From a virus: DNA of 43,358 nucleotides. Below, piece by piece: positions 7,033-16,300 of this stretch. How positions within the stretch are numbered: the stretch's first letter is position 1; the number at the start of each line of letters is the position of its first letter. The notes below the pieces were generated by a model that was given only the letters and a program-made list of their open reading frames with translations, was not told where the DNA came from and made no database searches. The position numbers and the translations under genes are program-made. Location of the stretch: IMG/VR virus record IMGVR_UViG_3300042695_000821, positions 1 to 43,358 of that record; one strand, given 5' to 3'.

Positions 7033-8573
7033 GCGAATGCGATAAACCAAATATAGTTTCAGAACAAAATTCTGGAAAAGAAATTACAGGCAAGGGAAGA
7101 CCAACTTCTGGTAAAACAATAAATCTTCCTTCTGGTGATAATGTTTCTGCAACAACTCCAGAGTCTACACAAAAAACTAAAGGTAATGTTACAGTAAAAG
7201 GTGGAGTCACAGCCGGTAATCCACAAGCATCTGCTTCTGCCCAAAATACCCCAACACAATCCGGTGGTGGGGGTGGAGGTGGTGGGGGGGGACAAGGTTC
7301 CGGAGATTCCGGTTTTGCAACTTGTTCAAACAAACAATGGAAACAACCAGAAACAGAACACGGAAGAGTAAAAGGTGAAGAAATTGAACCAAAAGATCCG
7401 TGTGGTGGTAAAGAAAAGAAAAGCAAAGAATTTAAGCCAGTATCAATATATCCTTTTAATAAAGCGTTTCAAAGTGAAAGCGGTCATTTAATAGAAATGG
7501 ACGATACGCCAGGTAGTGAACGAATTTCGTTGTTCCATCGTTCTGGTTCAAATGTAGAATATTATCCAAATGGCGATGTAGTGGAACAAAATGTAAGAGA
7601 TCATTATTTCCATGTGTTTAGGGATAACTATGCACATCTTGGTGGGTATTCTACAGTCACTGTAGATAAAGGACTAAAAATCCTAGTAAATGAAAACAAA
7701 GAAGAAAACACTAAAGAGAAAAATGTAAACTTTGACATTTTTATATCTGGTAATTCCAATGTTAATATTTACATTGAAAAAGGAAATATGAATGTTTCTG
7801 TTGCTGAGGGGGATGCAAATATAAGATTAAATAAAGGTGATGTGAATATCCTCCAAGATGAAGGAAATTATAATCATACAGTTGGTGGTGATTATAATTT
7901 AGAAGTAAAAGGACATATGCACGTGGTAGTTGGTGGGGATGTTGTGAACGAAATAGGAGGAAATAGAGATGAAAGAATTGATGGAGATTTTGATCAAAAA
8001 TATCTCACAAACAGTTCGGGTTATTTGGGTGAATATTTGTTGGGCAATAAGAGAACTTATATCGGCGGAAATCAAATAACCGAAGTTGTTGGTAACATTA
8101 ATGAAAAAGGACAACACAAAAAACAAGAACTCCAATCTCAAGAAAAAACCATATATGGATCTTTTGTGACAAAAACCGGAGGAAATTGGTGGTTGGCTTC
8201 TACTGCTGGTATACAGATAGAAGGATTGCAAACTATAACGATTAAATCTAAATTGGATATGGATATATTTGGGGCAGAATATAATGGGAAAATGCGGATA
8301 TATTCCGGGAATACTTTAGAATTAATTGGAGAAAAGTTTACAGTATTGCGTTCTGCTACCGATAAAATTGAACTAAAAAGTTCAAAAAATGTTACACTCA
8401 AAACCCCATTGCTTTATAAACCCGACGATAAAAAAGCACCACCATTCAGTCCAGATCCTAAACCACTGAATTTAGACAATCCAAGTGAATATCAAACATC
8501 AAAACCGTCAAATACTAAAGATTTTATGCAAAACAATAAGAAGGAATGGGTGCCAACTAGCGCCAAAAAATAA
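7029..8573 (+). CDS. baseplate spike / needle beta-helix protein (gp5 C-terminal-like)
   Basis: This is a 514-aa protein. Residues 1-140 are disordered in appearance (Ser/Thr/Lys/Gly-rich) and include a run of ten glycines at about 79-88. Residues about 144-185 contain the VgrG/gp5 spike signature FQSESGHLIEMDDTPGSER, ISLFHRSGS and VEYYPNGDVV. Residues about 243-330 carry short repeats with alternating Val/Ile and Gly-Asp or Gly-Asn (VGGDYNLEV, HVVVGGDVV, NEIGGNRDE), like the octad repeats of the T4 gp5 triple-stranded beta-helix. The C-terminus is Pro/Lys-rich. The trimer would form the membrane-piercing needle under the hub. No PAAR-type metal-binding tip motif was recognised. It overlaps the OB-fold gene by 4 bases. 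Confidence 0.75.
   Translation: MSECDKPNIVSEQNSGKEITGKGRPTSGKTINLPSGDNVSATTPESTQKTKGNVTVKGGVTAGNPQASASAQNTPTQSGGGGGGGGGGQGSGDSGFATCSNKQWKQPETEHGRVKGEEIEPKDPCGGKEKKSKEFKPVSIYPFNKAFQSESGHLIEMDDTPGSERISLFHRSGSNVEYYPNGDVVEQNVRDHYFHVFRDNYAHLGGYSTVTVDKGLKILVNENKEENTKEKNVNFDIFISGNSNVNIYIEKGNMNVSVAEGDANIRLNKGDVNILQDEGNYNHTVGGDYNLEVKGHMHVVVGGDVVNEIGGNRDERIDGDFDQKYLTNSSGYLGEYLLGNKRTYIGGNQITEVVGNINEKGQHKKQELQSQEKTIYGSFVTKTGGNWWLASTAGIQIEGLQTITIKSKLDMDIFGAEYNGKMRIYSGNTLELIGEKFTVLRSATDKIELKSSKNVTLKTPLLYKPDDKKAPPFSPDPKPLNLDNPSEYQTSKPSNTKDFMQNNKKEWVPTSAKK
7263..7291 (+). repeat. G-rich tract encoding a polyglycine linker, ending in eight consecutive G
   Basis: This 29-base stretch contains almost only G with single T or A interruptions and ends in G8 (7284-7291). 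It is striking in an AT-rich genome. It encodes about ten glycines in the spike protein. Several GG to GGGGG blocks separated by one base could form a G-quadruplex on the coding strand, and the G8 run is prone to slippage. Confidence 0.8.
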
Positions 8574-8579
8574 TAAATA
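8572..8579 (+). promoter_or_regulatory. candidate late promoter box AATAAATA before the GAF-like gene
   Basis: The 33-bp gap 8574-8606 is one of the larger ones in the baseplate block. AATAAATA at its left edge differs by one base from the T4 late box TATAAATA. GGGGAAG (8596-8602) then serves as ribosome binding site for the next gene. In so AT-rich a sequence the box could be chance. Confidence 0.25.
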
Positions 8580-8606
8580 ATGATACGCACTTAACGGGGA
8601 AGAATT

Positions 8607-9242
8607 ATGTTTTTACTATTTAAATCAATAACTCCTGATATGTGGTATACGGCTGGATTTGCGCTGGTATCATTTATTGTTGGAATAAGTTTTTCGTTAT
8701 TGAACGTTTTTCAAAAAAGAAAAACACATAAATTATTTACCAATTCGGAAAAAGATTTTACAAAAATACACACTCAAGTAAATGAAGTTTTGACAGAACT
8801 TAGATTGCAATTAGATTGTGCAAGAGTTTATATTTCACAATTTCATAATGGTGGAGATTTTTTTAGTGGAGAGAGTATTTTAAAGTTTTCAATAACGCAT
8901 GAATCATGTTCCCTAGGTGTCGCACAAACTATAGATCAACAGCAAGGTGTTTTGCTTACAAGATTTGTAGAAAAATTAAAAATTCTACAAGAAGATGAAC
9001 CAAGAATAATATTTACAAACACTTTGATTGATAGTCACTTTAAAGGATTTATGGAATCAAGAAACACTATTGCTTTTATTCTTGTTCCAATGAAAAAACA
9101 CAACACAATTTCTCCTTTCGGTTATATTTGTTGTGAATGGTGCTCTTGGAACCACGCAGAAAGCATAAATCCAAATAAAACAATAGATCATTTGGAAAAA
9201 GATGTACGAATACTTAACACCCTATTAATAAAACATGGCTAA
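8607..9242 (+). CDS. membrane-anchored GAF-like protein inside the baseplate operon
   Basis: This 211-aa protein has one clear N-terminal membrane segment (about residues 13-36, WYTAGFALVSFIVGISFSLL), then a basic stretch (QKRKTHK). A soluble domain starts at about residue 50. Its core RVYISQFHNGGDFFSGESILKFSITHE (residues 73-99) carries the FHNGG motif that I recall from phage and bacterial proteins with a GAF-like fold. A later segment with FILVPMKK and FGYICCEWC fits the closing strands of such a domain. GAF domains usually bind small molecules, but no ligand residues can be assigned. It lies between the spike and gp25 and overlaps gp25 by 8 bases, so it is made with the baseplate. It might be an inner-membrane sensor or lysis-control protein; its role is unknown. 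Confidence 0.6.
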   Translation: MFLLFKSITPDMWYTAGFALVSFIVGISFSLLNVFQKRKTHKLFTNSEKDFTKIHTQVNEVLTELRLQLDCARVYISQFHNGGDFFSGESILKFSITHESCSLGVAQTIDQQQGVLLTRFVEKLKILQEDEPRIIFTNTLIDSHFKGFMESRNTIAFILVPMKKHNTISPFGYICCEWCSWNHAESINPNKTIDHLEKDVRILNTLLIKHG

Positions 9243-9636
9243 AACCAATTTAAATATAACCGACATAAGTAACGATTTTACCAGTAATCCTGTTACCGGC
9301 GACATATCAATTAAAAAGAATATCGATGCTATAAAGCAATCTCTTAAAAATTTGATGCTAATGAAAAGATTTGATAAACCCTTTGATCCTAAAATTGATG
9401 TAGGATTAAATGAGGTTTTATTTGAAAATTTCCCAGATCCAATTTTAAAAGACATTATTTCTAAAAAAATTGAATATATAATTTCAGTATATGAACCCAG
9501 AATCAAGTTGCAAAAAGTAGAAGTTGAAAGTTTATATGAAAAAAATTTACTGCAAATTGATATAACGTTTTCTTTAAGAAACCAAGCATCAGAAGAATTG
9601 CAAAACTTGCAAATAAATCTTGAGAGGATCAGATGA
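9235..9636 (+). CDS. 25: baseplate wedge protein gp25-like
   Basis: The protein is 133 aa, almost exactly the T4 gp25 length (132 aa). The family hallmark EPR motif is present as YEPRIKL (Glu87-Pro88-Arg89), preceded by the typical helix with KNIDAIKQSLKNLMLMKRFDKPFDP. gp25 holds the inner baseplate core together with gp6 and gp7 and nucleates the sheath. Despite the old name gp25-like lysozyme, it is structural. The start lies within the end of the GAF-like gene and has no strong ribosome binding site, so coupling is likely. The stop overlaps gp6 by 4 bases. Confidence 0.9.
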   Translation: MAKTNLNITDISNDFTSNPVTGDISIKKNIDAIKQSLKNLMLMKRFDKPFDPKIDVGLNEVLFENFPDPILKDIISKKIEYIISVYEPRIKLQKVEVESLYEKNLLQIDITFSLRNQASEELQNLQINLERIR

Positions 9637-11525
9637 AACCAGATTTTTCAAAATTAGACTATAGCGACATTAAACAGAATTTAATAACTTTTCTAAAGTC
9701 GCAAGATAAATTTAATTCCTATAATTTTGAGGGATCTACATTAAACATTCTTTTAGACATACTGGCATATAACACACATTACCAATCATTATACAATAAC
9801 ATAACATTTAATGAAGCTTTTTTGGACACGGCTCAAAAAAGATCATCCGTAGTTTCAATTGCTAAAAATTTAGGATATACTCCCGAATCTTCACGATCAG
9901 CAACATGTGCGGTAGAAGTTTTAATTGATGCAAATTCTAATGGTGGATTGTCTTCTTATACAATACCAAAAAATACAGCATTTAAAGTTAACAAAGATAA
10001 TAGTGTTTATTATTTTTACAACTTAAATGATGCGGTTTATACTCCCAATACTTACAATGAAACCACTGGTTTAGTGGAAACTTATACAACAGGTAGTATA
10101 GTTTTAAAAGAAGGTACGTTTAAAACCGTAAATTTTGTGATAAATGGTTCCAATCCAACACAAAAAATAACTTTAAGAAGTACTAATATCGACACAAATA
10201 CAATTTCCGTAAGAGTACAAAATTCTACAAGTGATTCTTCAGGCATAAATGATGTTTGGGAAGAAGCAAAAAATATGGTAATGGTTGACGGTTCTTCTAA
10301 AGTATATTTTCTAGAAGAGGGACCAGATGAGAACTATAGAATATATTTTGGAGATGGTATAATAGGACAATCTTTAAATGAAGGTAATTTAGTAATAATT
10401 ACATTTTTAGAAACTAATGGGGAAGAAGCAAACGAAATAGGAGTAAATGATGAAGAAGGTGCAAGAGTATTTACTTCTCCATCTCTACCAAATACAACAG
10501 TTATAGTGAGAACTCCATCATATGGTGGTTCAAGTCGTGAAACCACTCAATCTATTAAATACAAAGCACCAAAGGCATTTAGTACTCAAGAGCGTGCCGT
10601 AACTGCTGACGATTATTCTATAGTCTTGCAAAATGATTTTTCTTTTATCAAATCTATAAAATGTTGGGGAGGAGAAGATAATACACCACCCGCTTATGGA
10701 AAGATCTTTATATCAATAAAACCAGAAAACAGAGCAGCACTTTCAAACACAGAAAAAAATGCTATATTGCGTTCTCTGACAAAAAATAGAGCAGTTGTAG
10801 GAATAATACCAGAATTAGTAGATCCCAATTTGATTTATTTAATAATCAATTGTGATGCTAAAGTCGATATCATTAAAACAAATGGCTCAATTGAAAGTCT
10901 TAAGACTAAAATAATCAGTGCAATAAATGAATACATTCAAACAAATTTGGATGTTTTTGATGCAGATTTGATAGTAAATGAATTGGAAAATACTATTAAA
11001 AATACTGACACTTCTTTGTTAAGTGTTACTGTCACTCCCCAACTAGAATACAGATTAACTCCTGTTTATGGAACGGCTGTAGATTACACTATTAATTTCC
11101 AAAATGAAATAGTCAAAAGTGATAGTATTGATAAACCAAATATAAAGTCTTCAAGATTCAACTATTACGATTATCAAAATAACATAAGACTTTGCAGAAT
11201 ATATGATAATGGTTCTGGTAAATTATATCTTGCTTTTGAAAATGGTAATAAAGAATATAGCATTGGGAAATTTTCAAACATAGATTTAACCGAAAATGCA
11301 CCAGAATATATTGGTAGTATAGATTATGAAACTGGTATTTTATCTCTTACAAAATTTAAACCACAAATTAATGAAGAAAATAACCCATTTATAAAGTTTT
11401 TTGCTAACGTAGTAGATTCTGATGTGTTTGTAAATCCTGATACAATTTTAACAATAGATAGTGATGATCCTAATTCTGTTGTTATCAACTTGACAGAAAC
11501 TGCTTATAGAAAACCAATTAAATGA
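9633..11525 (+). CDS. 6: baseplate wedge protein gp6-like
   Basis: The protein is 630 aa, against 660 aa in T4 gp6. The N-terminus has the conserved helical domain: DFSKLDYSDIKQNLITFLKSQ, NFEGSTLNILLDILAYNTHYQSLYNN, and then FLDTAQKRSSVVSIAKNLGYTP. The middle has AVTADDYSIVLQNDF and IKCWGGEDNTPPAYGKIFISIKP, which match the gpJ/gp6-type region shared with P2-like baseplates. gp6 dimers form the inner ring of the wedges and bind gp25, gp7 and gp53. GAGG before the ATG and a 4-base ATGA overlap with gp25 support the start. A further 4-base overlap joins it to the gp7-like gene. Confidence 0.9.
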   Translation: MKPDFSKLDYSDIKQNLITFLKSQDKFNSYNFEGSTLNILLDILAYNTHYQSLYNNITFNEAFLDTAQKRSSVVSIAKNLGYTPESSRSATCAVEVLIDANSNGGLSSYTIPKNTAFKVNKDNSVYYFYNLNDAVYTPNTYNETTGLVETYTTGSIVLKEGTFKTVNFVINGSNPTQKITLRSTNIDTNTISVRVQNSTSDSSGINDVWEEAKNMVMVDGSSKVYFLEEGPDENYRIYFGDGIIGQSLNEGNLVIITFLETNGEEANEIGVNDEEGARVFTSPSLPNTTVIVRTPSYGGSSRETTQSIKYKAPKAFSTQERAVTADDYSIVLQNDFSFIKSIKCWGGEDNTPPAYGKIFISIKPENRAALSNTEKNAILRSLTKNRAVVGIIPELVDPNLIYLIINCDAKVDIIKTNGSIESLKTKIISAINEYIQTNLDVFDADLIVNELENTIKNTDTSLLSVTVTPQLEYRLTPVYGTAVDYTINFQNEIVKSDSIDKPNIKSSRFNYYDYQNNIRLCRIYDNGSGKLYLAFENGNKEYSIGKFSNIDLTENAPEYIGSIDYETGILSLTKFKPQINEENNPFIKFFANVVDSDVFVNPDTILTIDSDDPNSVVINLTETAYRKPIK

Positions 11526-13381
11526 TCGAATTAAAGATTAAAACTCCGGTCGCAAATGATATAGTTTTTTCGGATTTAGTAACTATAAATTACGAAGTGC
11601 GAGATACTGATGGTTTGTTTTCAACTGTAGTTTTTGAAATCGGCAATTCGGTTTATGAAAAAACTAATAGAGTAGATTTATTTAATGTAACTTTGACTGA
11701 AGGTAATCACGTTTTAACTTGCTATATTAGAAACAAATATGGCAAAGAATTACCAAATACTAGAAAAACAATATATTTTTCAACAAAACCTATTACGTTA
11801 GAATTAAAAAATCAATTATCTTCTGTAGTAAGTGCTACTATACCTGATTTCTTGCAATATGAATATGGTGTATTTGTAGAATTTGTTAAAGAATATTATA
11901 GATGGATGGAATTAAGTAAAAATGTAAATTACATTCCACACTCTATTGAACAATTCTTGGATGTAGATACTGTTCCACCAGAGTTAATTGATAAATTTTA
12001 TGAAACATATCTTGCAGTTTTTCCTAAAAAATTTGCAACAGACAAGGAAACTGGAAACAAAGTTGATATTACAAAAATTATAAAAAGAATTAGAGATTTT
12101 TATAAAAGAAAAGGAACCGAAGATTCTTTTAGATTTTTGTTTAGATTGATGTTTGATGCGGAAATAACTCTTTCATATCCTAGAGAAAAAATTATAACAG
12201 CATCACAAGGGAAATGGGTAGTACCAACATTTATAAGAATACAAAATTTAACAGAAGATAACTGTGGATTTTTAATTGGTAAAGAGATTTATGGTCTTGA
12301 TGCAAATGGTAATAAGTCTTTCTTTGCAGTAGTAGAAGATGTTTCATTTTTCTTTGGTACTGGAAGAAACGTAACAACTGCTCATTTAAGTGACGTATAT
12401 GGTCAATTGACAGATTCTTCAGTATTCTATGACGAAGTTGTTGAAGGAATAACACAACAAGTAGAATTAAAATTGTTTTCTATGATAGTTGGAACAGAAT
12501 TAAATACATGCGAAAATGCACTAGGTTATGGAAAATACGATTTCAAATATGGAGATAAACTGATACTAAGTGGTTATGGTAGTACTACAAAATATACATG
12601 CAGTGGATGTGTTCAAAATGTAGAGTATCCAGAAATTGTCATTAAAGCACTCGGTAGTGGATTTAGAGGAATTGTGGAAAGTGTTAGCGAATTGGGTGAA
12701 ATATTAAAAGTTAAAATATTAGATCCGGGATACGATTACACAGAAACCAATATAAGTTACTACACAACACAATTAAATAATCCACACCCAGAAAACGAAA
12801 ATAACCCAGGTCCTCAATTATCATATGATTGTAGGATATCATACCAAACTGGCTATTTGTTTAAAGATGAAGGTCGTTATTCTACAAAAAAATCACTATT
12901 ATCTGAAATTGCAATACTTCCCGACAATTTTTACTATCAACAAAATTCTTATGAAATAGGATCTTCAATAACTCCTCTTTCATATTCAGAAATATTAAAA
13001 CAAACAGTACACCCTGCCGGATATAAACCATTTTATCGATATGATGTTTTAGATTTACTGCAAGAAAGTCGAGATCTGTTCGCTGCTACATCTACTCCAA
13101 GTATTAGACCAATAAAACCAAAACCAGATCCATTTTCTGGAAGAGTTGTAAACGCAGAAATAATTCGAGAAAGTGATAGAATATTTACTAGTGCCGATAG
13201 GATTGGCGAATCTGAACCTGTTTTGAGATTTTTACAAGAAGTAATTATACCAACCGAACCAACGACGGATGATAATCCCACAGATTACAGCCCAGAAACA
13301 GGACCATCTACCGATTCCATTATAGATATAATACCAGAATACGCTCCATATAGAGCAGAGCCTTTACTTTACGACTTATAA
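11522..13381 (+). CDS. 7: baseplate wedge protein gp7-like with an N-terminal Ig-like domain
   Basis: This 619-aa protein follows gp6 as in T4, where gp7 is 1032 aa. Residues about 1-90 look like an Ig-like beta-sandwich (IKTPVANDIVFSDLVTINYEV, then GNHVLTCYIRNKYGKE). Residues about 105-230 match the gp7-type helical core of cyanophage-like phages: YGVFVEFVKEYYRWME, DTVPPELIDKF, FPKKFATDKETG, IIKRIRDFYKRKGTEDSFRFLF and YPREKIITASQGKW. The C-terminal part is beta-rich and ends in a Pro/Thr-rich acidic tail. gp7 spans the wedge and forms a heterotrimer with two gp6. The short length suggests that the T4 peripheral domains are missing. The neighbouring giant protein may attach here, but that is inference. 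Confidence 0.75.
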   Translation: MIELKIKTPVANDIVFSDLVTINYEVRDTDGLFSTVVFEIGNSVYEKTNRVDLFNVTLTEGNHVLTCYIRNKYGKELPNTRKTIYFSTKPITLELKNQLSSVVSATIPDFLQYEYGVFVEFVKEYYRWMELSKNVNYIPHSIEQFLDVDTVPPELIDKFYETYLAVFPKKFATDKETGNKVDITKIIKRIRDFYKRKGTEDSFRFLFRLMFDAEITLSYPREKIITASQGKWVVPTFIRIQNLTEDNCGFLIGKEIYGLDANGNKSFFAVVEDVSFFFGTGRNVTTAHLSDVYGQLTDSSVFYDEVVEGITQQVELKLFSMIVGTELNTCENALGYGKYDFKYGDKLILSGYGSTTKYTCSGCVQNVEYPEIVIKALGSGFRGIVESVSELGEILKVKILDPGYDYTETNISYYTTQLNNPHPENENNPGPQLSYDCRISYQTGYLFKDEGRYSTKKSLLSEIAILPDNFYYQQNSYEIGSSITPLSYSEILKQTVHPAGYKPFYRYDVLDLLQESRDLFAATSTPSIRPIKPKPDPFSGRVVNAEIIRESDRIFTSADRIGESEPVLRFLQEVIIPTEPTTDDNPTDYSPETGPSTDSIIDIIPEYAPYRAEPLLYDL

Positions 13382-13383
13382 TT

Positions 13384-16300
13384 ATGCCAAATATTAATTC
13401 TAATATTCAAAAACAATCTGTTCAGGGTTTCTTGGGTTCATTTTTAAATAACCCAAATAATATTTTTAATCAAGCATTGGGTTCTTTGCCAGATGCACCA
13501 CCAACACCAACGGATGAAGTGCAACAAGAAACCGATAACACAGTAAATCCTGATCCAGTTTTGTTTATTATTACTGGTGAATCTAATGCTGGTGGATTTG
13601 CTTACAATGGTAGTGCATTGGCATCAGAATTAAATCAAAGAAATAATGTTCAAATATTAAACAACAATAATTTGACTTTTGAATCTTTGAGATTTGGATT
13701 TAATGGTAATAACTTCTTAGGTCATCTTCCACAACCACCATACGCAGATGTAACTGATGCTTCATATTGGAACGCATATCCGTGGGGCACAACAGCAGTT
13801 GGTGGATATCCACATGGCTTTGAATTGGGATTTGCTAATGAAGTTGATAGTGGATATTTTGGAAATAGTGAAGTTTATTTGTGCAAAGTTGCAATGGGTG
13901 GTTCTACTGTTTTTGATTGGGATACCGACAGTAATACTACAACTGGTTATTGGGAAAAATTTGTTGAAAGAGTAGATGCAGCAAAAGCACAAGTTGGTGC
14001 ATCTGCAAATATTTTTATATGTTTAACGATTGGTATTAATGACGCATATGCGTTTGACAGAGCACATGCTCCCGGAAATTTGTACGAAAATGGTAAAATT
14101 AAACAATGGGTAGATACTGGTATTTGGGAAGATCCATTTACTGAAGAAGATATTGAGAGTTGGAAAACTCAAATGCGTGCTCATTTCACAAACATGAGAA
14201 ATGCAGTTGGTTTTAATGCTCCAATTCTTATTACTTATTTAATGGATAGAGTTCCAATTTTCCAAAAATTTAATGTGGCAATTGGTGAACTTGCAAATGA
14301 GGATAATCTTTTATATTGGGTAAAAACTTCAGATGCTTCATTAAATGCAGATTCTATCTGGAATAATACTGTAAACTTTAGAAATAAAGACTTTGTGCAT
14401 TGGGATTATTCTGGAATGAAATTAATTGCTTCCAGATTCACATATCTTGCAACAGAAGTATTTGGATTAAACGATCAATATGATCAAAGTTTAATAAATC
14501 CACCAGCACAAGATGAAGCAGATTTATCGACAAACATAGATGCCGCAGACTATGAAGTATTTGCCGCCGCATGGATACGTGAGGTTGATGAAAATGCAAC
14601 TTCTGTTGTTCCTATGATTTGGGTCGATAATATGGGTGGATGGGTTGGTACTACGACCACTGATAATGAGGCTTGGACCAATGAATATGTTAGTGCTATA
14701 AATTATACAAATTTTAAAAATAAGTTATTAGAAGTTCCACAAGGTAGAAGAGTATTACAAACAACTTTTTGGTCAGCAGCACCAGTAAATGTAAATTGGA
14801 GTCCTTTAACTTATATTGATTACTATGCAGATCTTGAAGGAATAAGCGTAAACAATACAAATTTAAAGTATCCAGATTTTACACAATCACAAAAACTACC
14901 ATTTTCAGCATGGCACGAAAACATAATAGCAGATGCTAAAACTAGTGTAAATCAATTCTTTGCTCGTTGTGCTGCGGATGGATTGTCTTTTGATTACATT
15001 ACTGACAACTCAATATACACAGATGGAGCAAATCCAAATATTTGGACAATAAGCCAACAACAAGCTATAGGAACTTGTGGTGGTAATGCAACTTATAACA
15101 TTTACGTTTCTGTAAATGATGGAAACGATTCTTGGAGTGGCGAAAACCCAAGTGTTGGTGGACTAACAGGACCAGTTAAAACACTACAAAAAGCAGCCGA
15201 TTTAGCAAAAAATTATACCGGTCCATTAAATATTGAAATTCGTATAAGAGGTGGTACTTATAAAATTTTAGGTACATCTTCTAATCCAGTTTTCTATTTA
15301 AACGAATCTTATAGTGGAACAAACGGAAGAACAATAACTTATAAACCATATAAAAATGAAGAAGTTATAATTTCTGGTGACGAAGAAATTGCTTGGACGG
15401 AATTTACTGCGTTAAATTCTTCAGATCCACTGTGGAGTCGTCTGGCCCATAATCCAACTGCTCAGGCGAATGTATATGTTGCTGACGTTACTGATTATGA
15501 TTTGGGTCAATATCCTCCAGCATGGCGAGGAATGCCACAAGCAACAAGTGGTTATAAAACGGGATTGACTGGTGTGCCTGGTGGACAAGCAGCCGAAATG
15601 TGGTCGGGACAACCAGCAGTTCCAGATTTAATATACAACGATACAGCAATGACTGTATCTCGTTGGCCAAAGAAAACATCTTTTTCTGGCTATTCTTTTG
15701 ATGAATGTGCTCACATAGAAAATTTAAGTACTGCAATCATTGATACAGGCACCGAAGGTGTTTGTTGGAATGATCCCGTTGCCTGTGCATCAAAACGTCA
15801 AGGCAAATTTAAATATGAATGTTTTCATGAAAATTATCATGATGTAATCTCTAGATGGGCAGTTAATTCTGGAACAGATGAACAACCATTTGATGACATT
15901 TATTTGTTTGGATTTTGGAGATTTGAATGGGCAGAAGAAACATTCAAATTAGTAAATATTGATTTGGATGACAGAGAATTTACAGTAAGATCTCAAAATT
16001 CACATTATACAATAACTAATACTCATTATTGTTATTCTGGTTCAGATTTGGGTCGCGGTTATGCAAATCCTACACCAAGAAGATGGTATGCGTTTAACGT
16101 TCCAACCGAAATAGGACCAGGTGAATATTATATTGATAGAACTAACAAAAAGTTATATTTCTATCCTCCAACTGCTCTATCTTCCAGTAGTAAAATTAGT
16201 TTAACTCATAGAGCTTTAACTGGACCGGGTTCCATTTATTTCCAATCTCATGATGTAATTCAATCAGAACATCAACATTATGGTTCTGATCCAAATCATC

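Noticed and set aside
6929-7426. Leftward 165-codon frame with a run of ten prolines
   Set aside because: The prolines are the complement of the G-rich tract in the spike gene; no other sign of a gene.
9235-9636. Lysozyme activity for the gp25-like protein
   Set aside because: The old family name suggests it, but gp25 is structural and no lysozyme catalytic set is seen.
13377-13382. TATAAT just before the giant gene as a promoter
   Set aside because: No -35 box at proper spacing, and it lies across the stop of gp7 only 2 bases before the ATG; expected by chance in AT-rich DNA.
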